A DNA stretch of 64,000 nucleotides from a virus. Positions 56,907-64,000 of the stretch are shown here, in pieces (position 1 is the stretch's first letter; every line of letters starts with the position of its first letter). Under the pieces are notes generated by a model. It made no database searches and had not been told where the DNA came from. It saw only the letters and a list, made by a program, of their open reading frames with translations. The stretch covers positions 28,967 through 92,966 of IMG/VR virus record IMGVR_UViG_3300030103_002937; one strand, written 5' to 3'. Position numbers and translations under genes: made by a program.

Positions 56907-57221
56907 TTAACAATTCCATTTTCTTCGTGCAGCTCTACCTCTTTCAGACTTCCAGCCTTTAGATCGTGCACAAAATGATTTTCTACGTTTATATGCTTTA
57001 CTTCCTTTTTTAAGCTTTGATGGTGGTGTAGTTACAGCAGTTGATAGTTTACTACCTGGATTATCTTTACGATATTTCTTAACGCCTTTTTCGGTCATAC
57101 CCCCACCAGCTTTACTACCAGTGCCACTGCCTTTTTTTACTTCAGCATAATAACCTTTAGATTTCTTCCTAGATGGAGCATCGCCTTTTTTAGTAAACGG
57201 TGAGTTGTGCTGAACGTACAT
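56907..57221 (-). CDS. Conserved phage protein (DUF6321-like)
   Basis: 104 residues, very basic. GGGMTEKGVKKYRKDNPGSK, LSTAVTTPPSKLKKGSKAYK and RRKSFCARSKGW match the DUF6321-type phage family (GLTxKGVxKYRRxNPGSKLxTAVTxxPSKLKxGSKAxxRRKSFCAR), ending in the usual RRKWNC. An N-terminal HNSPFTKKGDAPSRKK precedes it. Function unknown; probably binds nucleic acid or is packaged. Confidence 0.8.
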   Translation of the reverse strand: MYVQHNSPFTKKGDAPSRKKSKGYYAEVKKGSGTGSKAGGGMTEKGVKKYRKDNPGSKLSTAVTTPPSKLKKGSKAYKRRKSFCARSKGWKSERGRAARRKWNC

Positions 57222-57223
57222 AA

Positions 57224-57403
57224 TTATTGTTTTGCTCGTTGAGTAATAGGACCAGCTTTATAATCAGTAGGATATTTTTTAATTTCCATACCGTTTATGC
57301 CTGAGCTGCTACCTTTTCCCATAGGAAAACCTGATGTATCAATAGGCCCATCCCACACGTGAGACTCTCCTACTATTCCGCCTTTTAATGGTTGTTTTTT
57401 CAT
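57224..57403 (-). CDS. Hypothetical 59-aa late protein
   Basis: MKKQPLKGGIVGESHVWDGP and IDTSGFPMGKGSSSGINGME then IKKYPTDYKAGPITQRAKQ. It fills the gap between the DUF6321-like and the Met/Pro-rich proteins. Gly/Ser-rich, probably flexible. No family recognised. Confidence 0.6.
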   Translation of the reverse strand: MKKQPLKGGIVGESHVWDGPIDTSGFPMGKGSSSGINGMEIKKYPTDYKAGPITQRAKQ

Positions 57404-57408
57404 AATTA

Positions 57409-57729
57409 TTATTTTACGTTATAAGTTTTTCCGCCAACTTCAAATGTGCTTTTACCCTCCGCTTTTGCATCTTGTACAGCTTTAGAGAATGCATTACCAT
57501 TTAAAGGTGAATCTTTCATAAACAAGGGTGCGTTCATGCCGCCGGCACCATACTGACGCATCTCAGGTGACCCAGTCATACCTTGTATATTTTGCTGAAC
57601 CTGTGGCGTAAAACCACCGCCCATTGGCGCCATTTGAGGAGGCACCATTGTTGTTTGCATTGGCTGTCCCGTCATAGGATCTATTTGAGGATTACCCAAA
57701 CGCATTATTGGATTTTTTGTATAAGCCAT
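57409..57729 (-). CDS. Met/Pro/Gln-rich virion-type protein
   Basis: 106 residues. A low-complexity middle (QPMQTTMVPPQMAPMGGGFT) leads to MKDSPLNGNAFSKAVQDAKA and EGKSTFEVGGKTYNVK. The FxxAVxxAKxxGKxxFxVxGKxYxV ending is a recurrent C-terminal motif in small virion-associated proteins of marine phages. Function unknown. Confidence 0.65.
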   Translation of the reverse strand: MAYTKNPIMRLGNPQIDPMTGQPMQTTMVPPQMAPMGGGFTPQVQQNIQGMTGSPEMRQYGAGGMNAPLFMKDSPLNGNAFSKAVQDAKAEGKSTFEVGGKTYNVK

Positions 57730-57731
57730 AG

Positions 57732-58175
57732 CTATCTTTCTTTATCGTTATTTATTCTTTTGATTGCAACCTGAAGCATCCTATCTGTATACGCTTTACT
57801 TTTAATTACACTTTGTGTTGCGCTGCTGGGAATATCTTCTTCACCTGTAAGTATTCTATAAACACGGGCTAATAGCTGTGTTGTTTTTAAAGATACTTTA
57901 TATAGACTGCCTTTGCTATCTGATTTGTTACCTCTTCGCCATAATACTATCCAGCCTTCTTTTAGAAGTCGTGAAAACCTATTATTGTCCCAGCTGTATG
58001 CATATGTATCAAGTTTAAAATCTGTTTTACTAAAAAAACCTTGACAGTCTAAAAATAAAAGAAGCTCCAGATCTGCATCTTTTATACCGTAATTTCTGCA
58101 CGCCCATCTTCTAACTATACGGTAGTGCTTTAATACGTTTGAGTCACGCAAATCTGAAGCCTTTATTGTTCTCAT
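57732..58175 (-). CDS. Winged-helix DNA-binding-like late protein
   Basis: 147 residues. VLKHYRIVRRWACRNYGIKD, ADLELLLFLDCQGFFSKTDF and NNRFSRLLKEGWIVLWRRGN show helix-helix-wing spacing, and the second half is YKVSLKTTQLLARVYRILTG. Similar proteins are conserved in Bacteroidota phages next to late genes and may regulate late transcription. It overlaps the groES-like gene by 4 bp. Confidence 0.65.
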   Translation of the reverse strand: MRTIKASDLRDSNVLKHYRIVRRWACRNYGIKDADLELLLFLDCQGFFSKTDFKLDTYAYSWDNNRFSRLLKEGWIVLWRRGNKSDSKGSLYKVSLKTTQLLARVYRILTGEEDIPSSATQSVIKSKAYTDRMLQVAIKRINNDKER

Positions 58176-58432
58176 AATATAACGACTACATCCTGCGCTT
58201 TGATTACATTGTACACTTTATTTTCTAACTCAATGGAATGGCCGGCGTGCCTATCATAATAAATAGCATCGCCAGCCTTTATTCCCACTATATCGGCGCC
58301 CGCTGATATTACGCTTGCTTTTGCGTATCTTATATCTTCACGGGCATTTTCTGCAATTAGCAGACCGCCTTCTGTTTTTTGTGAACCTTGTTTTTCTTTT
58401 TCTACTATTAAGTAATATCCGATCGCTTTCAT
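58172..58432 (-). CDS. groES: GroES co-chaperonin (Cpn10)
   Basis: 86 residues: MKAIGYYLIVEKEKQGSQKT, EGGLLIAENAREDIRYAKAS, VISAGADIVGIKAGDAIYYD, ENKVYNVIKAQDVVVI. This is GroES order and length, with the mobile loop QKTEGGLLI that contacts GroEL. The dome loop is short. ATGA overlap with groEL (gene order groEL-groES, reversed from bacteria). It probably folds a phage protein such as the capsid or fibre, or replaces host GroES. Confidence 0.85.
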   Translation of the reverse strand: MKAIGYYLIVEKEKQGSQKTEGGLLIAENAREDIRYAKASVISAGADIVGIKAGDAIYYDRHAGHSIELENKVYNVIKAQDVVVIL

Positions 58433-59979
58433 AACTGTTCTATTCTAACGTTATTAATTACACAATCGGTTGATATAATTGTTGTGGCTACTGAAGCCGC
58501 GTTCCGAAGAGCGCTTTTAGTAACAAGTAGCGGGTCGATAATTCCAGATTTAATCATATTCACCATACCCCCTGTAACAACATTTAACCCTCTGCCTTTA
58601 ATAGTAGGCTCTTCAAATTCTTCAATACCTGCATTACTAAGTATCGTATAAAAAGGCGCTTTAATTGACTTATAAAGTAGTTCTTCGCCTTTGCCGTCAG
58701 CTTTTATTTTCTGAGCAGCATTTAAAAGGGCTATTCCACCACCTGGTACTATACCTTCTTTAATCGCGGCTTTTGTAGCACATATAGCGTCTTCAACTCT
58801 ATCACGCTTTTCTTTTAATTCAACTTCTGAATTAGCGCCGACTTTTACAACGGCAACTTTTGCAGATAACCTTGCCAATCTTTTTTCATACCTAATTTTA
58901 TGGCCAGGCAACATTGGCTTTTCAAGTTCTTCTTGTATTGTTTTAATTTTTTCTTCTACCTCGTTAGATTTACCCTCAACTTGTAGAACAGTTTCTTCTG
59001 AATTAGTAACAGCTTTAACACAGGTGCCGAGCATTTCAATGTCTATGAGATCCATATCGTCTCCAAGATCCTCATTAATAACCTTAGCTCCTGTAAGCAT
59101 ACAAAGGTCCTGCATGACTTCCTTTCGCGTTACACCATAAGTTGGTAAATCAATTACATTAACCTTTATATTGCCTTTCATTTTATTCATTGCAAGAGTG
59201 TTCAGCACTTGAGGCTCAACATCTGCAATAACTAATAATGCTTTATTCTTTTTTATAACATGTTCCAACACCGACTGAATTCTACGTATATTTGGTATTG
59301 GCGATTCCGATATCAATATATAAGGGTTATCCAGCTCTGCAGCATTTATATTTTCGTTTGTTATAAAGTGATTAGATTTAAGCGGCTGATCGTATTGTAC
59401 ACCATCAACAACCTCTATTGTTGTATCGGGCTCATCTGTTGTTTGCATAATAACCACACCTGTATTTCCTACAGATTTAAATGCATCGCTTATAAGCTTA
59501 CCAAGTTCTTTATCATTGTTTGCAGATATAGTAGCTACTTGGTCAATCATATCACCGTCAACCGGTATTGCAATCTTTTCTAAATATGCAATTACTTTTT
59601 CAACACCACTTGCAATCCCTTCTTTTAATGTTCGCGAGCTATCTTGATCTAATGCTTTATATGCATTTTTAAGAATTGAATGCGCAAGTACAGTTGCAGT
59701 TGTTGTACCGTCGCCGGCTTCTTGTACGGTTTTACGAGCAGCATCTTTTAAAAGTGTTGCGCCCATATTTTCAACAGGATCACGCAAAAATATATTATTT
59801 GCCACTGTTACACCGTCTTTTGTAATTACCGGATTTCCTTTATCGTTTTCAAGTATTACGCTAAGACCGCTAGCCCCGAGTGTGGAGCTAACGGCTTTTG
59901 TTAGCTTTTCAATACCATTGTAAACCTTAGAGCGAGCGTCGCTACCAAAGTTTAAGTTCTTAACTATTGCGTCAGACAT
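58429..59979 (-). CDS. groEL: GroEL chaperonin (phage-encoded)
   Basis: 516 residues, about 30 shorter than bacterial GroEL. ATP-binding motifs are TKDGVTVANN (about 53) and AGDGTTTATVLAHSIL (about 86-101). The catalytic Asp is in RVEDAICATKAAIKEG, followed by the conserved VPGGGIALLNA. The apical domain contains GNTGVVIMQTTDEPD and NIRRIQSVLEHVIKKNKALL. The C-terminal (GGM)n tail is missing; it ends VRIEQL. Cooperates with the adjacent GroES, and would assemble a folding chamber in the host cytoplasm late in infection. Confidence 0.93.
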   Translation of the reverse strand: MSDAIVKNLNFGSDARSKVYNGIEKLTKAVSSTLGASGLSVILENDKGNPVITKDGVTVANNIFLRDPVENMGATLLKDAARKTVQEAGDGTTTATVLAHSILKNAYKALDQDSSRTLKEGIASGVEKVIAYLEKIAIPVDGDMIDQVATISANNDKELGKLISDAFKSVGNTGVVIMQTTDEPDTTIEVVDGVQYDQPLKSNHFITNENINAAELDNPYILISESPIPNIRRIQSVLEHVIKKNKALLVIADVEPQVLNTLAMNKMKGNIKVNVIDLPTYGVTRKEVMQDLCMLTGAKVINEDLGDDMDLIDIEMLGTCVKAVTNSEETVLQVEGKSNEVEEKIKTIQEELEKPMLPGHKIRYEKRLARLSAKVAVVKVGANSEVELKEKRDRVEDAICATKAAIKEGIVPGGGIALLNAAQKIKADGKGEELLYKSIKAPFYTILSNAGIEEFEEPTIKGRGLNVVTGGMVNMIKSGIIDPLLVTKSALRNAASVATTIISTDCVINNVRIEQL

Positions 59980-60013
59980 ATTAAATTAAATTAGATTATA
60001 TTAGACAAATGTC

Positions 60014-60307
60014 TTATTCGAAAGTTTTTACAACTACAGGTCCTTTTGCGAATTCAAGCTTTTTGCTATAGTGCTCAACTGAAGCGTCAATTGCTGCTTC
60101 TGCGCCTTCAATAGTTTCTCTTCGCGTTACGTCAACCCAATCGTTATTTTTGCCTGGATTAAGGTATTCGGTTTGAAAATATCCATTTGGTAGTTGTACA
60201 ATTCGCCAATTTTTTTTATCAACTAAATGATTTAAAAACTGGACTTCTTCTTCGGTTATTTTTGGAGAAGTTGTTCCCCAAGAATAGGTTCTATAATACA
60301 GTGTCAT
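60014..60307 (-). CDS. Hypothetical 97-aa late protein
   Basis: MTLYYRTYSWGTTSPKITEE, then EVQFLNHLVDKKNWRIVQLP, NDWVDVTRRETIEGAEAAID. A mixed alpha/beta small domain with a C-terminal KGPVVVKTFE strand. Sits between groEL and the tail-associated 112-residue protein. No family recognised. Confidence 0.6.
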   Translation of the reverse strand: MTLYYRTYSWGTTSPKITEEEVQFLNHLVDKKNWRIVQLPNGYFQTEYLNPGKNNDWVDVTRRETIEGAEAAIDASVEHYSKKLEFAKGPVVVKTFE

Positions 60308-60387
60308 AGGTTTTGGTTTTAATTAATAGTTGGTTTACTCTATCCCGAGTAGGGTATATGTTATATATTACTGGTTTTTAGCAATTT

Positions 60388-60726
60388 TTACCAAGGCACA
60401 TCTTTAGCAACCGATGTAGGGTTTATCAATTCAGCAATCTGCGAGTCTAAACCAGCCTTTAATTGGTTAACGTCTAAATCGCTAGCTTCTAGCCAACCTA
60501 CAACATCTGATTCCTTTAAACTGTCAAAAGCTATATAGCTATTAGGGTCCGGCGCGCCCACGTCTTGAGTACCAATTGAGGTTGCTAAATATGCATTGCC
60601 TTCTTTATCTTTTTGATCTGAGGTAGCTGTATAGCTCCAGTGTACATTATAAACAACGTCAGAAAGGCTTTCTTCAGTTGGGTGTACATCAAGTTTATTT
60701 ATTGTCCAATTATATGTATTTGCCAT
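60388..60726 (-). CDS. Conserved fibre-associated phage protein (DUF7936-like)
   Basis: 112 residues. YNWTINKLDVHPTEESLSDV, VYNVHWSYTATSDQKDKEGN, AYLATSIGTQ and the C-terminal INPTSVAKDVPW match a family conserved in many tailed phages (YxWxINxLDVxPxxxxLxxVVxxVHWxxxAxD...NPTxVxxxVPW). It follows the fibre gene by 11 bp, consistent with a fibre-assembly or tail role. Confidence 0.75.
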   Translation of the reverse strand: MANTYNWTINKLDVHPTEESLSDVVYNVHWSYTATSDQKDKEGNAYLATSIGTQDVGAPDPNSYIAFDSLKESDVVGWLEASDLDVNQLKAGLDSQIAELINPTSVAKDVPW

Positions 60727-60737
60727 TTTTTATTAAT

Positions 60738-63700
60738 TTATTTGTCTTCTAAGGTTTGTATTTTTTTTTCTAAATTTTTTATTTTATTATTTAACTCTTT
60801 TACAGAATTTATTAAAGCGAAAGTTAATGCATGGCTATCAAAGTTGTAAAGCTCTGTATTTTCTTCATCTTCTTCATTTAGCTTGGCATTATATTTTTTA
60901 ACCGTTTCGGGTATAATATCTTTTACTTCCTGGGCTATAACACCAATATTATTTTTATCATTAGTATCAAATCCTGCTTTTCCATTGTAATCAAAAAGCT
61001 TTGGTTCAATTTGCAACAGCTCTTGAAGCCCTGTTGTATAAGGCCGTATATTTGTTTTTACTCTTTTATCAGATACGATAGTCCACGCACTAGATGACGG
61101 TTTGGCTGCTGAGTCGGTTCCTAGCTGCAGCTTGAATGACGGGCTAGAAGTACCAATACCACAATTCCCATCGAGAATTAATATATCTGAATAAGTACCT
61201 TTTATTTTAGCTCCGTCACCAATTTGCTCTATATCTCCAAGTTCAAAAACAGTGCTACTATTTGGTGTTATTTCAAACCAGCTATCACCTTGGCCTTGAA
61301 CCTTAAACGCAGCAGTACTTTGGGAGCTATGATCAACATGAAGCCTTGCTGATGGGGATGTTTCATTAATTCCAAAGTTGCCACTCGAATTCAATACAGC
61401 TGCTGTTGACCCTGAAGCTTTAAAAGTTATTCCACCACTTGTAGGGTTTAATTCTATATTTCCAGATCCTTGTAATGTGAACGTTGCTCCTGATAAACCG
61501 TTTTGTATTGCTAGTCTGTTGGAAGCGCTACCTCCCCATTCTAACAGATTATATTGCCCTAATCGAATGTTTCCTGACACATCAAGTTTAGCACCCGGCG
61601 AAGTTGTTCCAATACCTAAATCACCCGTATTTCGTAAAGTCATTTTGGTGTTAGCATTATGCGTACCTCCAATTCCCCAATAAATTGTTCCGGTTGAAGA
61701 AGCGTTTGTGATATAATATGAACCTCTATTTCCTATTATACCATATCCGCTAATCCTTGTTTGTTCCCCCGCTGGGGTTGGGTTGCCAGTATCAAGACCG
61801 TCAATAATAGCTGCATTGTTGAAACTTGCTGAACCGTTGACATCAAGTTTAGTTGAAGGCGAAGATGTGCCAATGCCGACGTTGCCCTCTGAAATGTGAT
61901 TGCTAGTTCCGTCAGTATAGAATGCAATTTTTTCAACACCGGCATTGTACATATGCAACCTTGCTTTACCGCCCGCTTTTTCAGCTAATTTTATTAAAGG
62001 ATTCGTGTTTGCATTTGCTTGAATTGTTATTCCTGAATCAGCAGCGCTTGTTGAATTTGATTTAACTGTTAAAGGTGAAGTGGGCGAAGTTGTTCCGATA
62101 CCAACGTTGCCCCCGTTAAAATATGAATTACCGTTTGCCCGAATAACAGTTTTAATTGTGTTTGTGTTGTCATACACTCCAAAATAATAACTATCCCTGT
62201 GGAATATAAATCTATTTGAAGTTCCGTCCGTCCCTCTTGTAATAAATAAATTTGAAGACGTTCCACTTGTTGCGTTATCTCCGCTTGAAAGAAACCAGCT
62301 GCCTCCAGCAGTTGCAAAATTCACAGCAGCGTATCTTGTTGTACTGCTTGAATCATGTATTCTAACAATTGGATTGTCAGAGCTAATAGTTAATTTTTCA
62401 GAGGGTGAAGCCGTGCCGATCCCTACGTTGTCACCACTGCTGCCGTTTAAAATTAAATCGTAACCATTATTTGCCCTTAGTTCAACGTCGGCGTTGTTGA
62501 TTGCCCTAAATCTATTTGAATAAATTATATTTGTACTATTATCAACTCTTATATGTCCAGCAACGTGAAGTTTTTGACCCGGTGAGGTCGTTCCTATTCC
62601 TACGTTGCCGCCATTAAAATAGCTATCTCCATAGGTTCTTACAAGAGTTGTAACTACTCCGCCGTCTGTGCCTTTTAAAACCCCGCCAGAAGAATTTCCT
62701 TCGATTCTCATATAATGATTTGCATCATAAAGTGCGGCAACATGCCTTGTTCCAGTAGCTTGTATATTTCCGTCAACTGTCAGTCTTTGGCTTGGAGAAC
62801 TTGTTCCTATTCCAAAATTGCTTCCTGTATTTATATAACTGTCGCCGTTACCTCTTATCTGAACAGTTTGTGTTCCTGAACTAAATATTTGCAGATACCC
62901 TTCATCAGCGTCCCTTGTTAGTGTAAGTGCAGTATTTCCTAAGTCACTTTCTTTGAGAAATATTCTACCACCACTGATTGTCATGTCACCGCCCGAATCA
63001 ATTTGCATTCGTTCTGTTGCATTTGTATAAAAGCGAATAGGTTTTGCCCCTTGTGTATAAAGAAACATGTCGTCACTCGTTCCAGTTGTTCCAACATATC
63101 CGGTCCTTGTGCCGGTTGAATCTCTAAAATCAATAAAAGTACCGTTTGCGTCAGAATTGTTGTTTTGTAACCTAATAATGCTGCCGTCGCCTTCAGCATG
63201 TAGCTTTGCGCTTGGTGAGGTCGTCCCGATACCAACGTTGCCACCACTAGTGATACGCATTTTTTCTGTGTCATTAGTATCAAACGCCATAGAATCGTCA
63301 GCATGCCTATACACTATTTGACCTACATTATTATCCCCTCCAGCATCCGCAAAATCTACAGAACTAATAGCACTTGCTGCAGCTTTTATTTGAACGCTAG
63401 CGCTACCCGATGGGTTATAAGCTCTAATTAAATCAGGCCCTTCAATATCTAGTCTATAGCTTGGGCTAGTTTTTCCAATACCGATGTTGCCGGAGGTGTT
63501 TAATGTTACTCTAGTTGCACCATTTGTTACATCTCTAATTTGAAATTTTTCACCATCAGACTGGTCAATTCTTAAAACATATTCTTGCGCAGATGTTTTT
63601 AATTTTAAGAACGGGTCGCCTGTAGAATTATCAATTATTATGTCGCCTCTAGATGTTAAATCTCCATTAATATCCAGCTTAGACGCAGGCGTAGTAGTTC

Positions 63701-64000
63701 CGATACCAACATCTCCGGCGTTAGTAACTACCATTCTAACATTGCTATTAGTTGAAAAAACTAAATTAGTAGCATTAGCGGTTACATGCTGATTTCCGTA
63801 CCTTAGCCTAGACCCGACTGTTCCATCTAAATTTATATAAGCAGACGAATTAGCCCCTTTTATTAAACCAGTTGAGGTTTTAATAGTTCCGTTTACTTCC
63901 AATTTTTCACCCGGTGAAGTCGTACCAATTCCAACATTACCTCCTCCATTAACTAAAAATAAAGCTGGGTCTGAACCTTTTCTTATAATAAAGTCAGGTT
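60738..64000 (-). CDS. Tail fibre, C-terminal part with S74 chaperone domain
   Basis: The frame enters from the right edge and stops at 60738, at least 1087 residues. Twelve GNVGIGTTSP-type motifs separate beta-rich modules. The C-terminal 110 residues are an intramolecular chaperone/peptidase S74 domain: SDKRVKTNIRPYTTGLQELL (Ser-Asp-x-Arg-x-Lys-x-Asn-Ile, the autocleavage motif), IGVIAQEVKDIIPETVKK, then a trimeric coiled coil (LINSVKELNNKIKNLEKK). The domain folds the trimer and is then released by self-cleavage before the SDKR serine. It may be the same gene as the N-terminal fibre part at the left edge, if the map is circular. Confidence 0.93.
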   Translation of the reverse strand, partial: PDFIIRKGSDPALFLVNGGGNVGIGTTSPGEKLEVNGTIKTSTGLIKGANSSAYINLDGTVGSRLRYGNQHVTANATNLVFSTNSNVRMVVTNAGDVGIGTTTPASKLDINGDLTSRGDIIIDNSTGDPFLKLKTSAQEYVLRIDQSDGEKFQIRDVTNGATRVTLNTSGNIGIGKTSPSYRLDIEGPDLIRAYNPSGSASVQIKAAASAISSVDFADAGGDNNVGQIVYRHADDSMAFDTNDTEKMRITSGGNVGIGTTSPSAKLHAEGDGSIIRLQNNNSDANGTFIDFRDSTGTRTGYVGTTGTSDDMFLYTQGAKPIRFYTNATERMQIDSGGDMTISGGRIFLKESDLGNTALTLTRDADEGYLQIFSSGTQTVQIRGNGDSYINTGSNFGIGTSSPSQRLTVDGNIQATGTRHVAALYDANHYMRIEGNSSGGVLKGTDGGVVTTLVRTYGDSYFNGGNVGIGTTSPGQKLHVAGHIRVDNSTNIIYSNRFRAINNADVELRANNGYDLILNGSSGDNVGIGTASPSEKLTISSDNPIVRIHDSSSTTRYAAVNFATAGGSWFLSSGDNATSGTSSNLFITRGTDGTSNRFIFHRDSYYFGVYDNTNTIKTVIRANGNSYFNGGNVGIGTTSPTSPLTVKSNSTSAADSGITIQANANTNPLIKLAEKAGGKARLHMYNAGVEKIAFYTDGTSNHISEGNVGIGTSSPSTKLDVNGSASFNNAAIIDGLDTGNPTPAGEQTRISGYGIIGNRGSYYITNASSTGTIYWGIGGTHNANTKMTLRNTGDLGIGTTSPGAKLDVSGNIRLGQYNLLEWGGSASNRLAIQNGLSGATFTLQGSGNIELNPTSGGITFKASGSTAAVLNSSGNFGINETSPSARLHVDHSSQSTAAFKVQGQGDSWFEITPNSSTVFELGDIEQIGDGAKIKGTYSDILILDGNCGIGTSSPSFKLQLGTDSAAKPSSSAWTIVSDKRVKTNIRPYTTGLQELLQIEPKLFDYNGKAGFDTNDKNNIGVIAQEVKDIIPETVKKYNAKLNEEDEENTELYNFDSHALTFALINSVKELNNKIKNLEKKIQTLEDK
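61605..61865. repeat. Fibre module repeat shared with left edge
   Basis: This stretch is closely similar (by eye well above 80%) to 301-560. Both encode a module containing NNA..DGLDTGNP, RISGYG.IGNRGS.YITN and TIYWGIG..HN..TKMTLRNTG. The left-edge copy is less similar to other modules, so this is a specific duplication of one module type. Confidence 0.75.
63913..64000. repeat. 88-bp perfect direct repeat, copy 2 (truncated by edge)
   Basis: Identical to 969-1056 and continuing past the window edge. See copy 1. Confidence 0.9.

Noticed and set aside
63913-64000. Identity to 969-1056 read as a direct terminal repeat of the genome
   Set aside because: Both copies are inside the fibre frame, neither begins at base 1, and the flanks diverge at once. 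A module repeat explains it.
24294-64000. Copies of the early promoter element on the leftward strand
   Set aside because: I looked at the gaps between late genes for TATATTATC-N10-CGTG and saw none, so late transcription must use another signal.

Overview
The window looks like almost all of the genome of a short-tailed (podovirus-type) bacteriophage. It encodes a terminase, portal, scaffold, major capsid protein, ring and nozzle-like connector proteins, internal virion proteins and a very long repeat-built tail fibre. It has no tape measure, tail sheath or major tail-tube gene and no integrase. The DNA is AT-rich and starts are preceded by A/T-rich leaders (often AATTATG) rather than Shine-Dalgarno sequences, which is usual in Bacteroidota. 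The terminase, portal, capsid and connector proteins resemble those of crAss-like phages and marine flavobacterial podoviruses. The host is therefore probably a marine Bacteroidota bacterium, possibly a flavobacterium (inference).

The layout is bipolar. Rightward (+) genes from about 6.47 to 24.21 kb form the early and metabolic arm. It begins with about 20 tiny genes of mostly unknown function, several behind a repeated 30-bp promoter-like element, and one compact structured RNA with a tRNA-like 3' end. Next come a KTSC-domain protein, a pyrimidine-dimer glycosylase-like protein, an HTH protein and a sigma-70-family factor. Then follow a recombination/replication block (ERF annealase, PD-(D/E)XK exonuclease, SSB-like protein, primase-helicase) and a nucleotide block: a thymidylate-synthase-family enzyme with dCMP-hydroxymethylase-type residues, a GIY-YIG/MazG fusion, a second MazG-like protein, a resolvase-like nuclease and class I ribonucleotide reductase. 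No DNA or RNA polymerase is seen.

Leftward (-) genes fill 1 to 6.05 kb and 24.29 to 64.0 kb and form the late arm. In transcription order from the right edge: tail fibre C-terminus, small proteins, GroEL and GroES, small virion-type proteins, holin-like proteins, a tandem GroES-like protein, the small and large terminase subunits, portal, scaffold, capsid, connector and nozzle proteins, internal virion proteins, a 2248-residue polyvalent protein, a PAP2 phosphatase, and a lysis/envelope block (M15 peptidase, outer-membrane beta-barrel, spanin-like protein, exported thioredoxin-like protein, holin-like protein). At the left edge the late genes are a small basic protein, a fibre-like protein, a spike-base-like protein and the N-terminus of a tail fibre.

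The arms diverge from a non-coding control region (6.05-6.47 kb) and converge on a bidirectional terminator (24.22 kb). Both window edges lie in leftward fibre DNA built from the same GNVGIGTTSP-type repeats. The simplest reading is a circular map with one giant fibre gene crossing the edges; tandem fibre paralogues are the alternative.
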